Below, piece after piece: positions 1-9,456 of a DNA stretch of 64,000 nt. Position numbers and translations under genes: made by a program. Within the stretch, counting starts at the first letter, position 1; every line of letters begins with the position of its first letter. Under the pieces are notes generated by a model that saw only the letters and a list, made by a program, of their open reading frames with translations, ran no database searches and was not told where the DNA came from. The stretch comes from Paenibacillus dendritiformis (GTDB taxonomy: Bacteria > Bacillota > Bacilli > Paenibacillales > Paenibacillaceae): NCBI RefSeq assembly GCF_021654795.1, contig NZ_AP025344.1:3596501-3660500 (forward strand), read 5' to 3'.

Positions 1-2538
1 GGAAAAGGCATGGTTGTAATAGGTCACGAACAGGATGATATCCGCATTTTTCATATAATTGAAGGACACGCCGGTATGACGGGCATTGATGGAGTCAGCG
101 CCCGGCGTATCGACGAGCACGAACCCTTCCCGGGTAAGCGGGCTGTCCAGATACAGATCGATCCGCTCGACGAAAGCGGATTTCCATTCATCCTTGACAT
201 AGGCGCGGTATTCCTCCCAGCCGACATCAAGCGCCGCTCCGAGATGCGGGCGCGCGTCGTCATATCCGCGCTTGACCGCCTGAATGAAGCTGTAATGCGG
301 ACGCCCGGTCGGATGCAGCGTCTCCGGCGAATGCCGTTCCAGCGCCTTGAGCGCCTCATCCATTTCCATGGCGGCAGCCTCGCGCTCCCCCATGCTCTCC
401 AGTGCGAAGCGGACATCATCGAGCAGCTTCGCCGCGCTCTTCATCGTAATGCGCGCCGTGCCATGCGGATGCTCTCCGGCCGGCGCCGCGATTGTATTGA
501 TCGCAGCCGTCGTCGGATTCGGCGACACCGGAAGCGCGTCCTGGCCCATCAGGGCGTTGGCGAACGACGATTTCCCGGCGCTGAACGCCCCGAACAAGGC
601 GACCGTGAACCGGTTCGCCTCAAGCCGGGCGGCCTTGTCGCGCAGCCCTTGCGCGAGCGGGCGCAACGCCGGCAGCGGCTCCAGCGCCTGCGCGGCCCGG
701 GTCAGCCGATGCGCCGCATCGCGCAGCAGCCGGCGCGCCCCGGCGGCTTGCACAGCCGCGCCCGCTGGCGCTTCCGCTGCGGCCGGCTTCGGCCTGCGCA
801 GCGCGGGCGGCGCCGCCTCCGCCGCCGCGGAGGACTCCGCCGGCGGACGGCGCGTCTGCAGCCGCTCCACCGGCGGCAGCAAGCGCTGCGGGTCGTCCGC
901 TTCAATGGAACGGACAGACTCCCACGAGGCGAGCAGCGCGGCGCGCTCTTCCGCGAGCGCCTGCTCCTGCCCGGCCAGCCGCATATCTTCCGCCAGCTCG
1001 GCGCTCAACTCGCCGGCCTGCACCCGCTCCGCCTCCGCTTCCCGCTCCAGCCGGGCCCGCTGCGCAGCGAGGTACGGCTCCGCCTGAGCCAGGACGGCGC
1101 GGCGTATCAGCGAGCGCGCATCGTCGGCGAGCGCGCGGCAATAATTGAGCGTATACTCCGACGGGGCCCCTGCCCCGGGCTGAACCGCTTGCGCCAGCCA
1201 CGGGCCATCCAGCGCCGGCAGCGCCGCTTCCATCTCCGCGGCCGCCTTCCCCTCGTCCAAGCCGGCGGCGCGAGCCGCATCCCGGATCATGCGCAGCACA
1301 TGGACCTCCACATTGGCGCGGATTCCTTCCCGCCAAGCGTCCGCGAAGGCGGCGAGGCGCCGCTCGCGCTCCTGCTCGGTCTTCGCGGCGGAGAAGAACA
1401 GCCCGACACGGAAGCCGGGCATGCGCGCCTCCAAATACGATTGAGCCAGGTCGCGTGTCGCCGCCGGCGTAATGTTCGCATCGCGCAGCAGCTTCTGCAG
1501 CGCCTCCTGGAAGGCCGAAGACACGGATTGCGCTTCGGCCTCTGCGGCGCGCACGGCTGCCTGCCGCGCCTCCCAGCGCTCCTTCAGCGCCTGTGCCGCT
1601 TCCGTGCCGCCCAGCGCTTCCATCCATGCCTGCCGCGCCTGCTCGATCGGCCTGATACGCATCGCGATATGCGAGACGGCCAGTTCCCTCGCGGCCCGCT
1701 CCACGCCGAACCGGATCAACTCCTCCTTGTCTTCAACGATGCGGAGCATGTATCGCTCCAATGCCGTCCATTCATTAAGCGGGTGATCCGGCTCCTTCAA
1801 GCTGACATAGAAGATGGCAGCCGGCTTGAGCTGCCAGGCATCCAACGCCCGCTTCACGTCATCCCGGTAAGTGTCGAACGCGATCTCGCGCTCGCGGTGC
1901 TTGTCTATCTGGTTCACGATCCAGATGAGCGGCTTGCCGGCATCGGCCACTTCCTTCGCGAACGCAAAATTATATTCGGATTGAACATGATTGTAATCGG
2001 TCACATAGAATACGACATCAGCCAAGTGCATGGCCGCTTCCGTCGCTTCCCGATGGGCCGGATCGGCCGAATCGACTCCGGGCGTATCGAGCAGAGCCGC
2101 CCCGGGCTTCAGCCACTCGGCTTCATTGTACAGATAGACCCGTTCCACGTTCTCTCCGTCGCGGCATACCTCCGCCAGTTGTTCAACCGGCACGGAGACG
2201 ACGATCGATTGTTCCCCGTCTCTGCGCACAATGTCGGCCCGCCGCTTGCCATAGCGGACGGTCACCACGTTCGCGCTCGTCGGAATCGGACTGGACGGCA
2301 GCAGCTCCGCTCCGCACAGCCGATTGATAACCGTCGATTTGCCGGCGGAAAAATGCCCGCAGAACGCCAAAATGATAGTGCCGTCCCGCCATTTGCCGAG
2401 CAAATCAAGCATTTGCCGGCTCCGGGCGGAATCTCCTGTCTCGCGGAACCGTTCCGCCGTATGTTCGAGCCACGCTTCCATGGAGCTAAGTCCTGCTGTC
2501 GTTGCTGCGGCCGTTTGCTTTGCATTCAAGTCCAGCAT
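1..2538 (-). CDS. dynA: Dynamin-like GTPase with two GTPase domains (3' end beyond window)
   Basis: A frame of 846 codons is open from the ATG at 2538 to the window edge, so the C-terminus is missing. Two dynamin-type GTPase domains are visible. The first has P-loop GHFSAGKS at residues 61-68, then LLDTPGVDS and NQID. The second has GAFSAGKS near residue 650 and LVDTPGADS. This duplicated layout matches bacterial DynA (B. subtilis YpbR), a membrane-associated protein that tethers and fuses membranes; that role is family knowledge. A GGAGG lies about 8 nt before the ATG. The linker between the two halves is rich in Ala, Arg and Glu. The gene is separated from its upstream neighbour by a terminator, so it is probably transcribed alone. 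Confidence 0.9.
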   Translation of the reverse strand, partial: MLDLNAKQTAAATTAGLSSMEAWLEHTAERFRETGDSARSRQMLDLLGKWRDGTIILAFCGHFSAGKSTVINRLCGAELLPSSPIPTSANVVTVRYGKRRADIVRRDGEQSIVVSVPVEQLAEVCRDGENVERVYLYNEAEWLKPGAALLDTPGVDSADPAHREATEAAMHLADVVFYVTDYNHVQSEYNFAFAKEVADAGKPLIWIVNQIDKHREREIAFDTYRDDVKRALDAWQLKPAAIFYVSLKEPDHPLNEWTALERYMLRIVEDKEELIRFGVERAARELAVSHIAMRIRPIEQARQAWMEALGGTEAAQALKERWEARQAAVRAAEAEAQSVSSAFQEALQKLLRDANITPAATRDLAQSYLEARMPGFRVGLFFSAAKTEQERERRLAAFADAWREGIRANVEVHVLRMIRDAARAAGLDEGKAAAEMEAALPALDGPWLAQAVQPGAGAPSEYTLNYCRALADDARSLIRRAVLAQAEPYLAAQRARLEREAEAERVQAGELSAELAEDMRLAGQEQALAEERAALLASWESVRSIEADDPQRLLPPVERLQTRRPPAESSAAAEAAPPALRRPKPAAAEAPAGAAVQAAGARRLLRDAAHRLTRAAQALEPLPALRPLAQGLRDKAARLEANRFTVALFGAFSAGKSSFANALMGQDALPVSPNPTTAAINTIAAPAGEHPHGTARITMKSAAKLLDDVRFALESMGEREAAAMEMDEALKALERHSPETLHPTGRPHYSFIQAVKRGYDDARPHLGAALDVGWEEYRAYVKDEWKSAFVERIDLYLDSPLTREGFVLVDTPGADSINARHTGVSFNYMKNADIILFVTYYNHAFS

Positions 2539-2580
2539 CTACATGTCCTCCGGTCTAGGAAAATAAGGCATGACATAATG

Positions 2581-2619
2581 AAAACCGAGCCTGGGCGGCA
2601 TCCGCCTTAGACTCGGTTT
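2581..2619 (-). terminator. Rho-independent terminator
   Basis: Read on the minus strand, AAACCGAG (2612-2619) pairs with CTCGGTTT (2582-2589), with an inner GGCGG/CCGCC stem and a short T run. It ends the transcript of the 85-residue protein and nth, ahead of the dynamin gene. Confidence 0.8.
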
Positions 2620-2634
2620 CTAGTTTACCATATT

Positions 2635-2892
2635 TTATTGTTCCGGGAGGATAATTTCAAATTGCTCGCCGTGCTGCAATATCGTGATGCCCAAATCCTT
2701 CACCTTCATCACGACGACCCCCCGCTTCTGGCGCATGCGATCCACATATTGCGCAGGCACCTCGCCAGCTCCGTATATCGTGACGCCTTCCACTTCCTTC
2801 TCTTCATCCTCCTGCGGCGGAGTCTGAATGATGGCCTCATAGATATCGGAAAACTGCTCAAAATCATTCGTATAGACAGAAATGCATTTCAT
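2635..2892 (-). CDS. Small conserved hypothetical protein (85 aa)
   Basis: An 85-residue acidic protein with no signal peptide or membrane segment. It starts MKCISVYTNDFEQFSDIY, has an acidic stretch near residues 28-34 (EDEEKEVEG) and ends in ILPEQ. AGGAGC stands about 9 nt before the ATG. It lies 25 nt downstream of nth on the same strand with no terminator between them, so the two are probably cotranscribed. I do not recognise a characterised family and infer no function beyond the likely link with nth expression. Confidence 0.7.
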   Translation of the reverse strand: MKCISVYTNDFEQFSDIYEAIIQTPPQEDEEKEVEGVTIYGAGEVPAQYVDRMRQKRGVVVMKVKDLGITILQHGEQFEIILPEQ

Positions 2893-2917
2893 CGCGACCG
2901 CTCCTATTCACGTTCTT

Positions 2918-3586
2918 TTATTTTCCAGTCTTTCTTGGTTTGGTCGCTTTCATACGTGCTTTTCCCACGCGGCAGCAATCGATGAGAGGACAGATCTCGC
3001 ACCGGGGCGACTGCGCTTTGCAATGATAACGTCCAAAAAATATAAGCCGATGATGCGTAAGCGTCCATTCGTCCCGCGGAACTTTGCGCATCAGCTTCTT
3101 CTCCACTTCCAGTACGCTGTCCTGTTCATCGGCCAGCTTCAAGCGCTTGGCTACCCGCTCCACATGCGTATCGACCGCGATCGCGGGCACGCCGAACGCA
3201 TTGGAGACGACGACGTTCGCCGTCTTGCGCCCGACGCCGGGAAGCTCGGTCAATTGGGCATGCTCCCGCGGCACCTCGCCGTCATACTTGTCGAGCAGCA
3301 TGCGGCACAGCTTCTGGATATTGCTTGCCTTGTTCCGGTAGAGCCCGATGCGCCGGATGTCCTGCTGCAGCTCCTCCAGAGGCACCGCCAAATAATCCTC
3401 GGGGCGCTTATACTTCCGGAACAAGTCCGCGGTTACCTTATTGACGGTCTCGTCCGTGCATTGGGCCGACAACAGGACGGCAATCGTCAATTCGAACGGA
3501 TTGGAGTGGATCAACTCGCAATGCGCATCCGGATACATGCTGGCGATCGTATCCAATATTCGGCGTACTCGTGCACTGGTTGCCAA
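2918..3586 (-). CDS. nth: Endonuclease III (DNA glycosylase/AP lyase)
   Basis: Base-excision repair enzyme that removes oxidised pyrimidines and cuts at abasic sites. The helix-hairpin-helix LPGVGRKTANVV carries the catalytic Lys, and VDTHVERVAKRL carries the catalytic Asp. The C-terminus has the C-X6-C-X2-C-X5-C [4Fe-4S] arrangement (CKAQSPRCEICPLIDCC). The length of 222 residues is normal. The start is TTG, 7 nt after GGAGGGAG. In B. subtilis nth follows dnaD directly; here dnaD is about 25 kb away (28.7 kb), so the locus has been rearranged. Identity is certain from the motifs. Confidence 0.96.
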   Translation of the reverse strand: MATSARVRRILDTIASMYPDAHCELIHSNPFELTIAVLLSAQCTDETVNKVTADLFRKYKRPEDYLAVPLEELQQDIRRIGLYRNKASNIQKLCRMLLDKYDGEVPREHAQLTELPGVGRKTANVVVSNAFGVPAIAVDTHVERVAKRLKLADEQDSVLEVEKKLMRKVPRDEWTLTHHRLIFFGRYHCKAQSPRCEICPLIDCCRVGKARMKATKPRKTGK

Positions 3587-3608
3587 TTCGCTCCCTCCAT
3601 TCCTCAGG

Positions 3609-3645
3609 TAAAAACCGTCTCATCCCTGTGCGGGAATGAGACGGT
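3609..3645 (-). terminator. Rho-independent terminator after the SLH protein gene
   Basis: A stem of ACCGTCTCAT plus CCC/GGG (3614-3626 with 3632-3645) is followed on the minus strand by TTTTT. It lies just past the stop of the SLH gene and before nth. Confidence 0.85.
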
Positions 3646-3666
3646 CTATTACAACCCTACTGTATT

Positions 3667-6429
3667 TTAAGACAATCTTTCGATTTCAACAACCTTGTTT
3701 TTCACGAGATAGACCATAATTTCAGTGTCTTCCTTAATCGTGGACAGTGAAATTTTGTCGCCTTTGGAATGAACATACACATTTGGCTCCATGTTGAAGA
3801 TATAGTTGTTCTCCGCAAGCGAACGCTTGACGTAAAGCTGATCTCCGCTTACTTTCCAGTAGCTCCGCTTCGTGCCGGTGATCAGATTGATGGTGGTCAG
3901 GCCGTCGGCGTTCTTGCGCACAAAGACCCGATCGCCGGTTTTGAGCGCATTGATGCTGCTTGTGGAAGAAGAATCATCCACTTGAACAACCGGATTTTTG
4001 CCGAGCTGATGTACGGATGCGCTGCCCTGATTATCACGAACCTGCATCACCCCGGTAGAGGCGTCAATCGATTCGATGCGTCCATAGGTCACTTGCACCT
4101 TGCTGGCTTCGACAAAGTTGCGGCCGTCCATCACCACATTGAGATATTCGTTCGGCTTGATATCGGCCAGCTTGATTCTCTTGCCTTCCAGATCATAGAA
4201 GGACGTGCTGCCAACGCTGAACTCCTCTACCTTCGAGCCGGACGTGCGCAGACGGATGCGGTTCCGCGACGTATCGACGGATTCAACCTCGAACTGCTCG
4301 ATGGTGCGCAGCGCCAGAGAGTTGACGGTTGTCTGATCGTCCGTCAAGTAGGCAACGATATAATCGCCGCTGCGGAGATCGGCCACCGTCGCGCTCGACT
4401 TATCGAATCTCTCCACATACAAAGTGCTGCTTTTATAAGGGAGCGTCACGGGAACGCCGTTATCCAGCTTCACAGTCACTGTCTTGGCGGTGCTGCTTAC
4501 TGAAATGAACGTGCCTTCGAACCTGTTGACGAATTGAACCAGCAGCGCTTGGTTGGCGGTATGCTGAATATTCGCTTTCTTCTTGCCCTCCCGCAGGTCG
4601 CTTACGATATCATCGATGTACACGCTATCGCCGTTGCGCTCGAAGCGCGTCTCGTTGGTCAATTTCAAGGCGTAAGGCACTTTGTTCGCGTCCATGACGG
4701 TCAACAGATTGTTCGTTCGGTCATAGTTGATAACCGTTACCCCGATCAGCGTCTCCAGCTTCCGATCGAGCACTTTGATCTTCGTGACCAGATCATCGCT
4801 GTTCAACGTCAGCTCTACCCGATCGCCGAATTCTCCGGCAACCAGATCATCGAATGTCGGAACCTTGATGCCTTCCATAATGATCTCCACGTTCGGCGCA
4901 AGCATCTTCGCTTCCAGCTTGTCATTCTCCTTGCGGATCGTCAAGCTCGTCTTCGCGGCCCCCTTCTCGTACAGGCGGCCCGTCACCGTCATCTCCGTCA
5001 ATTGAGTCAGTTCAATCGACTGCACGATACTGTTCTTGACGACATAGGAGATGGTCGAATCCGGCTTCAAATCTTTGATGCCGTTCATCAGTTGATCCTT
5101 GTAGCGCACAACCGCGTCCTCGGCAACGGTGAAGGTCTCCTCGCTTCCGCTCTCCGGCTTAATCGTAATGGAGCGGTTAGTCGCGTCAACGGCCACAACT
5201 GTGCCTTTATCCGATTTGTTTACAGGGCCGGACTTCACTTGAATCTCGATCACTTTGCGATCGGAGGAGAAGGTTTCCCGTTTAATCTCCAGCACGCTGT
5301 CCTCCGTCAGCTGCGAAGCCTGGATCGAATTCCCGCTTGCGTCTTTCAGGACTGTCGACGAATCATAGAAAATCTCACTCAAATCCGCTGTGCCGTCACG
5401 CTTCACATACAGCTTGTTCTCCGAGCCGACGGCATATTTCAGCGTCGCCTGAGAGGTTTCCACCTGCGGCGTATTGTCCAGCAGCTCGACGAAAGCGCCG
5501 GCCCCGCCGCTGCCAAGGACGCGCACCTTCGTGTACAGCGCAAGATCGGATGCCTTGATCGCTTTGTCCGAATCGGCCTGGTAATACAGCGTCTTGTCGT
5601 CAAGTCGGAACGCCGAAGCCTGGCCGTCCTCTCCGTACAAGCGGATTTCCTTATCCGTGAGCGCCATAATATACCCAACCGATTCATTGGCGCGCTTGAC
5701 GTCCGCTATCTTCTCCCCGCGGCTGAAAAAGGTCGCAAGCTGCGCGCGCGTCACCTTGCCCTGCGGGTCGAATTTGTTGCCGTTCAGACCGGCTGCCAGC
5801 TTCAAATCGACGGCCGTATTGACATACCCGAGTGCGGACGGGGTGATTTTGCTGTTATCCGCGAAAGAGGTCTGCTTGTTTTTCGCCTGCTTGGCGTCCG
5901 CTTCCTTCCCGACGGCGCGAACGAGGATTTTCGTAATCCATTCGCGAGTCGCCTTCTTCTCGCCCCAGCTATTCTTTGGATCCGGATTGGCCATCTCCTC
6001 GTTCTTGTCGATAAGCCCCTTCTGGAAAGCCAGCACGACATACGGCTTGAAAATTTCGCCCACCTTGAAATCGGCTGGCAAAGCAACCGAATCGGATGAA
6101 TTCAGTTCTCCCTGCAGACCCATAAAACGGATCGCCATCGTGATTGCCTCTTGCTGGGTAACGTCGTCATTCGGACGGAATTTGCCGTTGTTGCCTTTCA
6201 AAATATCCAAGGCTGCAAGCTTATGTATATGCTTCTCAGCCCAGAATCCCAGATTAACATCGCTGAACATCGGGCTGACTCCCGCGGATGCAGACGGTTT
6301 CTGCGCCTCCTGCCCGGACTCTGCCGCCATAACGGCCATTGGCACGGAAGTGAGCGTGAGCGAGACGGCCAGCAGCGCGCTGCCAAGCGTACGGAACTTG
6401 CGCTTTGGTTGTGTATCATTCGATTGCAT
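3667..6429 (-). CDS. S-layer homology (SLH) domain cell-surface protein
   Basis: A 920-residue secreted protein. The signal peptide (LLAVSLTLTSVPMAVMA, cleavage near residue 35) is followed by three SLH repeats: FSDVNLGFWAEKHIHKLAAL near residue 54, a divergent one near 130-175, and one near 190-240 (ALGYVNTAVDLKLAAG). SLH domains bind pyruvylated secondary cell-wall polymer. The remaining roughly 670 residues are beta-rich and repetitive (segments such as GTVVAVDATNRSITIKP and GRIESIDASTGVMQV); I see no catalytic motif, which suggests a structural surface protein. AAGGGG precedes the ATG by 8 nt. Terminators on both sides make it a single-gene unit. Confidence 0.88.
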   Translation of the reverse strand: MQSNDTQPKRKFRTLGSALLAVSLTLTSVPMAVMAAESGQEAQKPSASAGVSPMFSDVNLGFWAEKHIHKLAALDILKGNNGKFRPNDDVTQQEAITMAIRFMGLQGELNSSDSVALPADFKVGEIFKPYVVLAFQKGLIDKNEEMANPDPKNSWGEKKATREWITKILVRAVGKEADAKQAKNKQTSFADNSKITPSALGYVNTAVDLKLAAGLNGNKFDPQGKVTRAQLATFFSRGEKIADVKRANESVGYIMALTDKEIRLYGEDGQASAFRLDDKTLYYQADSDKAIKASDLALYTKVRVLGSGGAGAFVELLDNTPQVETSQATLKYAVGSENKLYVKRDGTADLSEIFYDSSTVLKDASGNSIQASQLTEDSVLEIKRETFSSDRKVIEIQVKSGPVNKSDKGTVVAVDATNRSITIKPESGSEETFTVAEDAVVRYKDQLMNGIKDLKPDSTISYVVKNSIVQSIELTQLTEMTVTGRLYEKGAAKTSLTIRKENDKLEAKMLAPNVEIIMEGIKVPTFDDLVAGEFGDRVELTLNSDDLVTKIKVLDRKLETLIGVTVINYDRTNNLLTVMDANKVPYALKLTNETRFERNGDSVYIDDIVSDLREGKKKANIQHTANQALLVQFVNRFEGTFISVSSTAKTVTVKLDNGVPVTLPYKSSTLYVERFDKSSATVADLRSGDYIVAYLTDDQTTVNSLALRTIEQFEVESVDTSRNRIRLRTSGSKVEEFSVGSTSFYDLEGKRIKLADIKPNEYLNVVMDGRNFVEASKVQVTYGRIESIDASTGVMQVRDNQGSASVHQLGKNPVVQVDDSSSTSSINALKTGDRVFVRKNADGLTTINLITGTKRSYWKVSGDQLYVKRSLAENNYIFNMEPNVYVHSKGDKISLSTIKEDTEIMVYLVKNKVVEIERLS

Positions 6430-6489
6430 ATGTAATCCCCTTCCCCAAATAATCCATAAAAAATGCTATAAGTAGTTCCACTTCGACAA

Positions 6490-6516
6490 GAACAGGGGCA
6501 ATTCCTGCCCCTGTTC
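6490..6516 (-). terminator. Hairpin between the GerMN and SLH genes (weak terminator)
   Basis: An 11-bp perfect stem GAACAGGGGCA/TGCCCCTGTTC with a 5-nt loop. The T run after it on the minus strand is poor (TTGTCG), so termination may be partial. Confidence 0.55.
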
Positions 6517-6530
6517 CCAAAAAGTTCGTA

Positions 6531-7136
6531 TTATTGCCGGCGAATCGGATGCTCCAGGGTGACATGCCCCATCATGCTCTCCTCGGCTTGGCCGTCTACG
6601 AGCAAATCAATCGCTTTGATCTCGTCGAACTGGAACAGTGTCTTCGTCAACGCTTCGATAGCGAACGACTCGCCGCCGGCGCCGAGACGGGCATCTTCCG
6701 GAATATGAATATCAACGGTCAATGTGCCGTCGCTCAGCTTCACCGACTTGAATTCGATTTTTTTCCATAGCGGATTGTCTTCCGGGTTGTCAGACGTCTG
6801 GAGCGCCTTCAGCGCTTCTCTATATTTCTCTTCGTCATCCGCAAATTGAATCTTGGCGGAGTACGATTTCAATTCCATCAGATCGCTATCGGACACATAA
6901 GCCGTAATCGACAGCTCCTGCTTCTCCGGCTCTTGGTTCGCAGGCTCTTCCTTATTCGGTTCGCCCTGATTCGATTCCGAGGGGGTCTGCTCTTGAACGG
7001 CCCCGTTTTCCGTCTTCGTCTCGGACGGAGGAACCTCCGGCTGACCGGCATTCGTCGTCGGCTTGGCGCCGCAAGCGGCAACCAAAGAGATCGACAGGAC
7101 GATTGCTGCTAATCCCCACCACTTTTTATTTTTCAT
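6531..7136 (-). CDS. GerMN-domain lipoprotein
   Basis: A 201-residue lipoprotein. A lipobox LVAAC (Cys22) ends the signal peptide. Residues 25-73 are a Pro/Glu/Gln/Asn-rich linker. The rest matches the GerMN fold (LSITAYVSDSDLMEL, then FQFDEIKAIDLLVDG near the C-terminus), found in B. subtilis GerM, which takes part in sporulation and germination. AAAGGAGG precedes the ATG at good spacing. It lies 64 nt downstream of the cell-wall amidase gene on the same strand, a pairing that suggests a shared role in envelope or spore-cortex remodelling (inference). Confidence 0.82.
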   Translation of the reverse strand: MKNKKWWGLAAIVLSISLVAACGAKPTTNAGQPEVPPSETKTENGAVQEQTPSESNQGEPNKEEPANQEPEKQELSITAYVSDSDLMELKSYSAKIQFADDEEKYREALKALQTSDNPEDNPLWKKIEFKSVKLSDGTLTVDIHIPEDARLGAGGESFAIEALTKTLFQFDEIKAIDLLVDGQAEESMMGHVTLEHPIRRQ

Positions 7137-7200
7137 CAGTAATGACCTCCTTTACACCGTACCTGACGCAATGCGAAGCGAAAAGTTGCGCTTTTCATCC

Positions 7201-8682
7201 TCAGGACAAGCCCAAATAGTCAAGAATCCCCTTGACGATATGCTCTGCGACGCGCTGTTGGAACTGTTCGTCAAAAAGCTGGGCTTCTTCGGCGGCATTG
7301 GTCAAAAACCCGATTTCAAGCAAAATGGCCGGCATTTTCGTCTCTCTCGTAACATGATGATTCGCCTTGCGGACACCGCGGTCTTTGAATTGCGTTCCTT
7401 CCATCAGCTGCTTGTGCATCGCCTCGGCGAACGCCTTGCTCTCCGCCCGCCAGTAATAGGTCTCCGTGCCCGACACGTGAGGCATATTGTCTACGCTGTT
7501 CGCATGAATCGACACGAACAGATCGGCATTCATACTGTTCGCCAGCTGCGCTCGTTCACTTAACTCCAGGAACGTGTCATCCTCGCGTGACAGCACCGTG
7601 TTGAACCGGTCGTCTTGACTCAAAATCTCGCCAACCTTCAGAGCAAGCGACAGATTGAAGTCCTTTTCGTACCGTTTTTTCACGCTGACCGCCCCGGAAT
7701 CGTGATCGCCGTGTCCGGCGTCGATAACGACCGTATACTTGCCGTCCGTCTTAATCGGAGGCTTCGGTTGAGAGGTGTCTTTGCCCGGAACAAGCTCGAC
7801 CGTCGTCAGTCCCGATTCATTATAGGTAATCTTCCCGTGGTACGGGGTGTCCAAGTCAATGACGAAGCGGACCGTATTCGGGTTGTCGCTGAACATCGCA
7901 AAGCGGATTCGCTGTACGTCAGGGTAGTCCGTAATTTCCATTTCCCCTTGACTGCCGGCGTCGAAACGGAATTTCTCAAAAAATTCCTCGGAAAATACGG
8001 CCTTCGGGAAGTCGATAACGACCCGATCCGGGGAGTCCATCGTCATAATGCTCGGAAGGACATTGCTGGAAGCAGCGATATGTAACTTGTTATCAATGAA
8101 TGAAAAACCTGTGATTAGGGCATCAGGGTCGACTACACCGCCAACGCTCCCATCGGAATTTCCGTCTTCCGAATTCGATCCGCTCCCATTGGCGTCCTCG
8201 CCGCTCGGGGTACCCGGCGTTGGCGGGACGGCTTCGGAGGACTCGTCAGCCGTGAACAGATAGACAGACTTGGTCTCCTTGTCCCAATCTACCGTCAATC
8301 CCATATTCTCGCCAATGAACCTCAGCGGCACAAGTGTGGTGCCCTTTTGAAGCATCGGCGCTACGTCCAGCTTGACTTCCTTGTCATCTACCGTTGCCGT
8401 CTTCTGATCGACGGCCATAGTCAATCGTTTGCTGTCATTATATATGGCTACCGTCTTCGCCTTCGGGTCCCAATCGACCTTATACCCTAACTGTTCCGAC
8501 ACGACGCGAACCGGAATCATAGTGACCGAATGAACTAACGTAATCTTTTCCGGCAATGAAATGGAATTGCCATCCAGGTACAAGGCTCCTGTCGGAGCGG
8601 CTTGTCCCAATTGAGGAAACAGCATGAACAACCACATGAGCATCAGAGCTACACCAAATTTTTTTCCTTTTTTCATCTTCAC
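7201..8682 (-). CDS. N-acetylmuramoyl-L-alanine amidase with copper-amine-oxidase-like and AMIN domains
   Basis: A secreted 493-residue peptidoglycan hydrolase that cuts the bond between MurNAc and L-Ala. In order: signal peptide (to about residue 29, QAAPTG), a copper-amine-oxidase N-terminal-like segment (MIPVRVVSEQLGYKVDWD and VPLRFIGENMGLTVDWD), a Ser/Gly/Asp linker near 155-185, an AMIN domain (near 190-290) and an Amidase_3 domain (near 315-490). The zinc and catalytic residues are in VVIDAGHGDHDSG, SIHANS and LLEIGFLTN. GTG 8682 (AAAGGA upstream) and ATG 8676 (AGAGG upstream) are both plausible starts. The GerMN lipoprotein follows. Confidence 0.92.
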   Translation of the reverse strand: MKMKKGKKFGVALMLMWLFMLFPQLGQAAPTGALYLDGNSISLPEKITLVHSVTMIPVRVVSEQLGYKVDWDPKAKTVAIYNDSKRLTMAVDQKTATVDDKEVKLDVAPMLQKGTTLVPLRFIGENMGLTVDWDKETKSVYLFTADESSEAVPPTPGTPSGEDANGSGSNSEDGNSDGSVGGVVDPDALITGFSFIDNKLHIAASSNVLPSIMTMDSPDRVVIDFPKAVFSEEFFEKFRFDAGSQGEMEITDYPDVQRIRFAMFSDNPNTVRFVIDLDTPYHGKITYNESGLTTVELVPGKDTSQPKPPIKTDGKYTVVIDAGHGDHDSGAVSVKKRYEKDFNLSLALKVGEILSQDDRFNTVLSREDDTFLELSERAQLANSMNADLFVSIHANSVDNMPHVSGTETYYWRAESKAFAEAMHKQLMEGTQFKDRGVRKANHHVTRETKMPAILLEIGFLTNAAEEAQLFDEQFQQRVAEHIVKGILDYLGLS

Positions 8683-8861
8683 CTCTACATCCTTTCATAT
8701 TGTTCCGGCCTATTTGTCTATGTGTTCAGACCGGACGATATATTAGACGGAAAACATGAACAAAAGTTGCGTGTTTTCAACATTTTTCGGGCATATTTTG
8801 CCTTTACTTATTAAGGTAATGGAACTGGAAGGCCATGGCAAGAAAAACTTTTAAAAAAAGG

Positions 8862-8890
8862 TTGACGCTATGTAAACAGAGGAATATACT
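8862..8890 (+). promoter_or_regulatory. Sigma-A promoter of the marR-MFS operon
   Basis: TTGACG (8862-8867), a 17-nt spacer, then TATACT (8885-8890). Both hexamers are near consensus and spacing is ideal. The start of transcription is expected near 8897. Confidence 0.8.
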
Positions 8891-8938
8891 ATGAATTACT
8901 TTTTATTTTAGTTGGTAAACTATTTAACTTGTATACAT

Positions 8939-8958
8939 TATAATTTGTATAAATTATA
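8939..8958 (+). promoter_or_regulatory. Perfect 20-bp dyad, probable MarR operator
   Basis: TATAATTT-GTAT-AAATTATA lies between the promoter and the marR start, ending 21 nt before the ATG. MarR proteins bind such palindromes and usually repress their own operon. That this protein binds here is inference. Confidence 0.6.
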
Positions 8959-8979
8959 GCAACTAAAGGAGGTTGAATA

Positions 8980-9432
8980 ATGGCGGGAGATGAGGATCTC
9001 ATTCAGTTCGAGCGGCTGTTCTGGCGGGTATCCCGCAAGATTCAGTGCCTGCGGAAGAAGAAGTTCCACGATCGCTTGTCGGATTCACAGACTTATATCC
9101 TCGTGAAGCTGGCGACCGAAGGACCGCAGAAGGTGTCCGGCCTGGCGGAGTCGATCGGCATTACGCCGGGCGGCGTCACCAGCATTTCCGATAAGCTGAT
9201 CGCGAACGGTTATGCCCAGCGGAAGCGCGACGAGGAGGATCGCAGAGTCGTCTTCCTGGAGATTACCGACAAAGGCATGGATGTGATGCGAGAGCTTCAC
9301 CGGGAGCGGCTGGAGATCATCCGTTATCTGTTCAATAACTTGCCGCCAGACGACCTGCAGCATCTCAACCGTACCTATGAGAAGCTGCTGGAGAACCTGG
9401 ACAAATATGAGCTAGAAATGATGGAAGAGTAA
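8980..9432 (+). CDS. MarR-family transcriptional regulator
   Basis: A 150-residue winged-helix repressor. The recognition helix region is LAESIGITPGGVTSISDKLI and the wing contains RKRDEEDRRVVFLEITDKG, including the typical DxRRV motif. AAAGGAGG stands 7 nt before the ATG. The MFS exporter gene begins 24 nt downstream on the same strand, which is the classic layout of a MarR protein that represses its own efflux pump until a toxic ligand binds. The ligand cannot be read from the sequence. The promoter and a dyad operator lie just upstream. Confidence 0.92.
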   Translation: MAGDEDLIQFERLFWRVSRKIQCLRKKKFHDRLSDSQTYILVKLATEGPQKVSGLAESIGITPGGVTSISDKLIANGYAQRKRDEEDRRVVFLEITDKGMDVMRELHRERLEIIRYLFNNLPPDDLQHLNRTYEKLLENLDKYELEMMEE

Positions 9433-9456
9433 GGGAGTAAGACAAGGAGTGGATTT

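Noticed and set aside
10..2610. An 866-codon open frame on the plus strand
   Set aside because: It is antisense to the dynamin-like gene, which has clear GTPase motifs in the other strand. The antisense product is Arg/Leu/Gln-rich with no domain, as expected from GC-rich codon bias.
4534..6099. A 521-codon plus-strand frame
   Set aside because: Antisense of the SLH-protein gene; no domain and no ribosome site.
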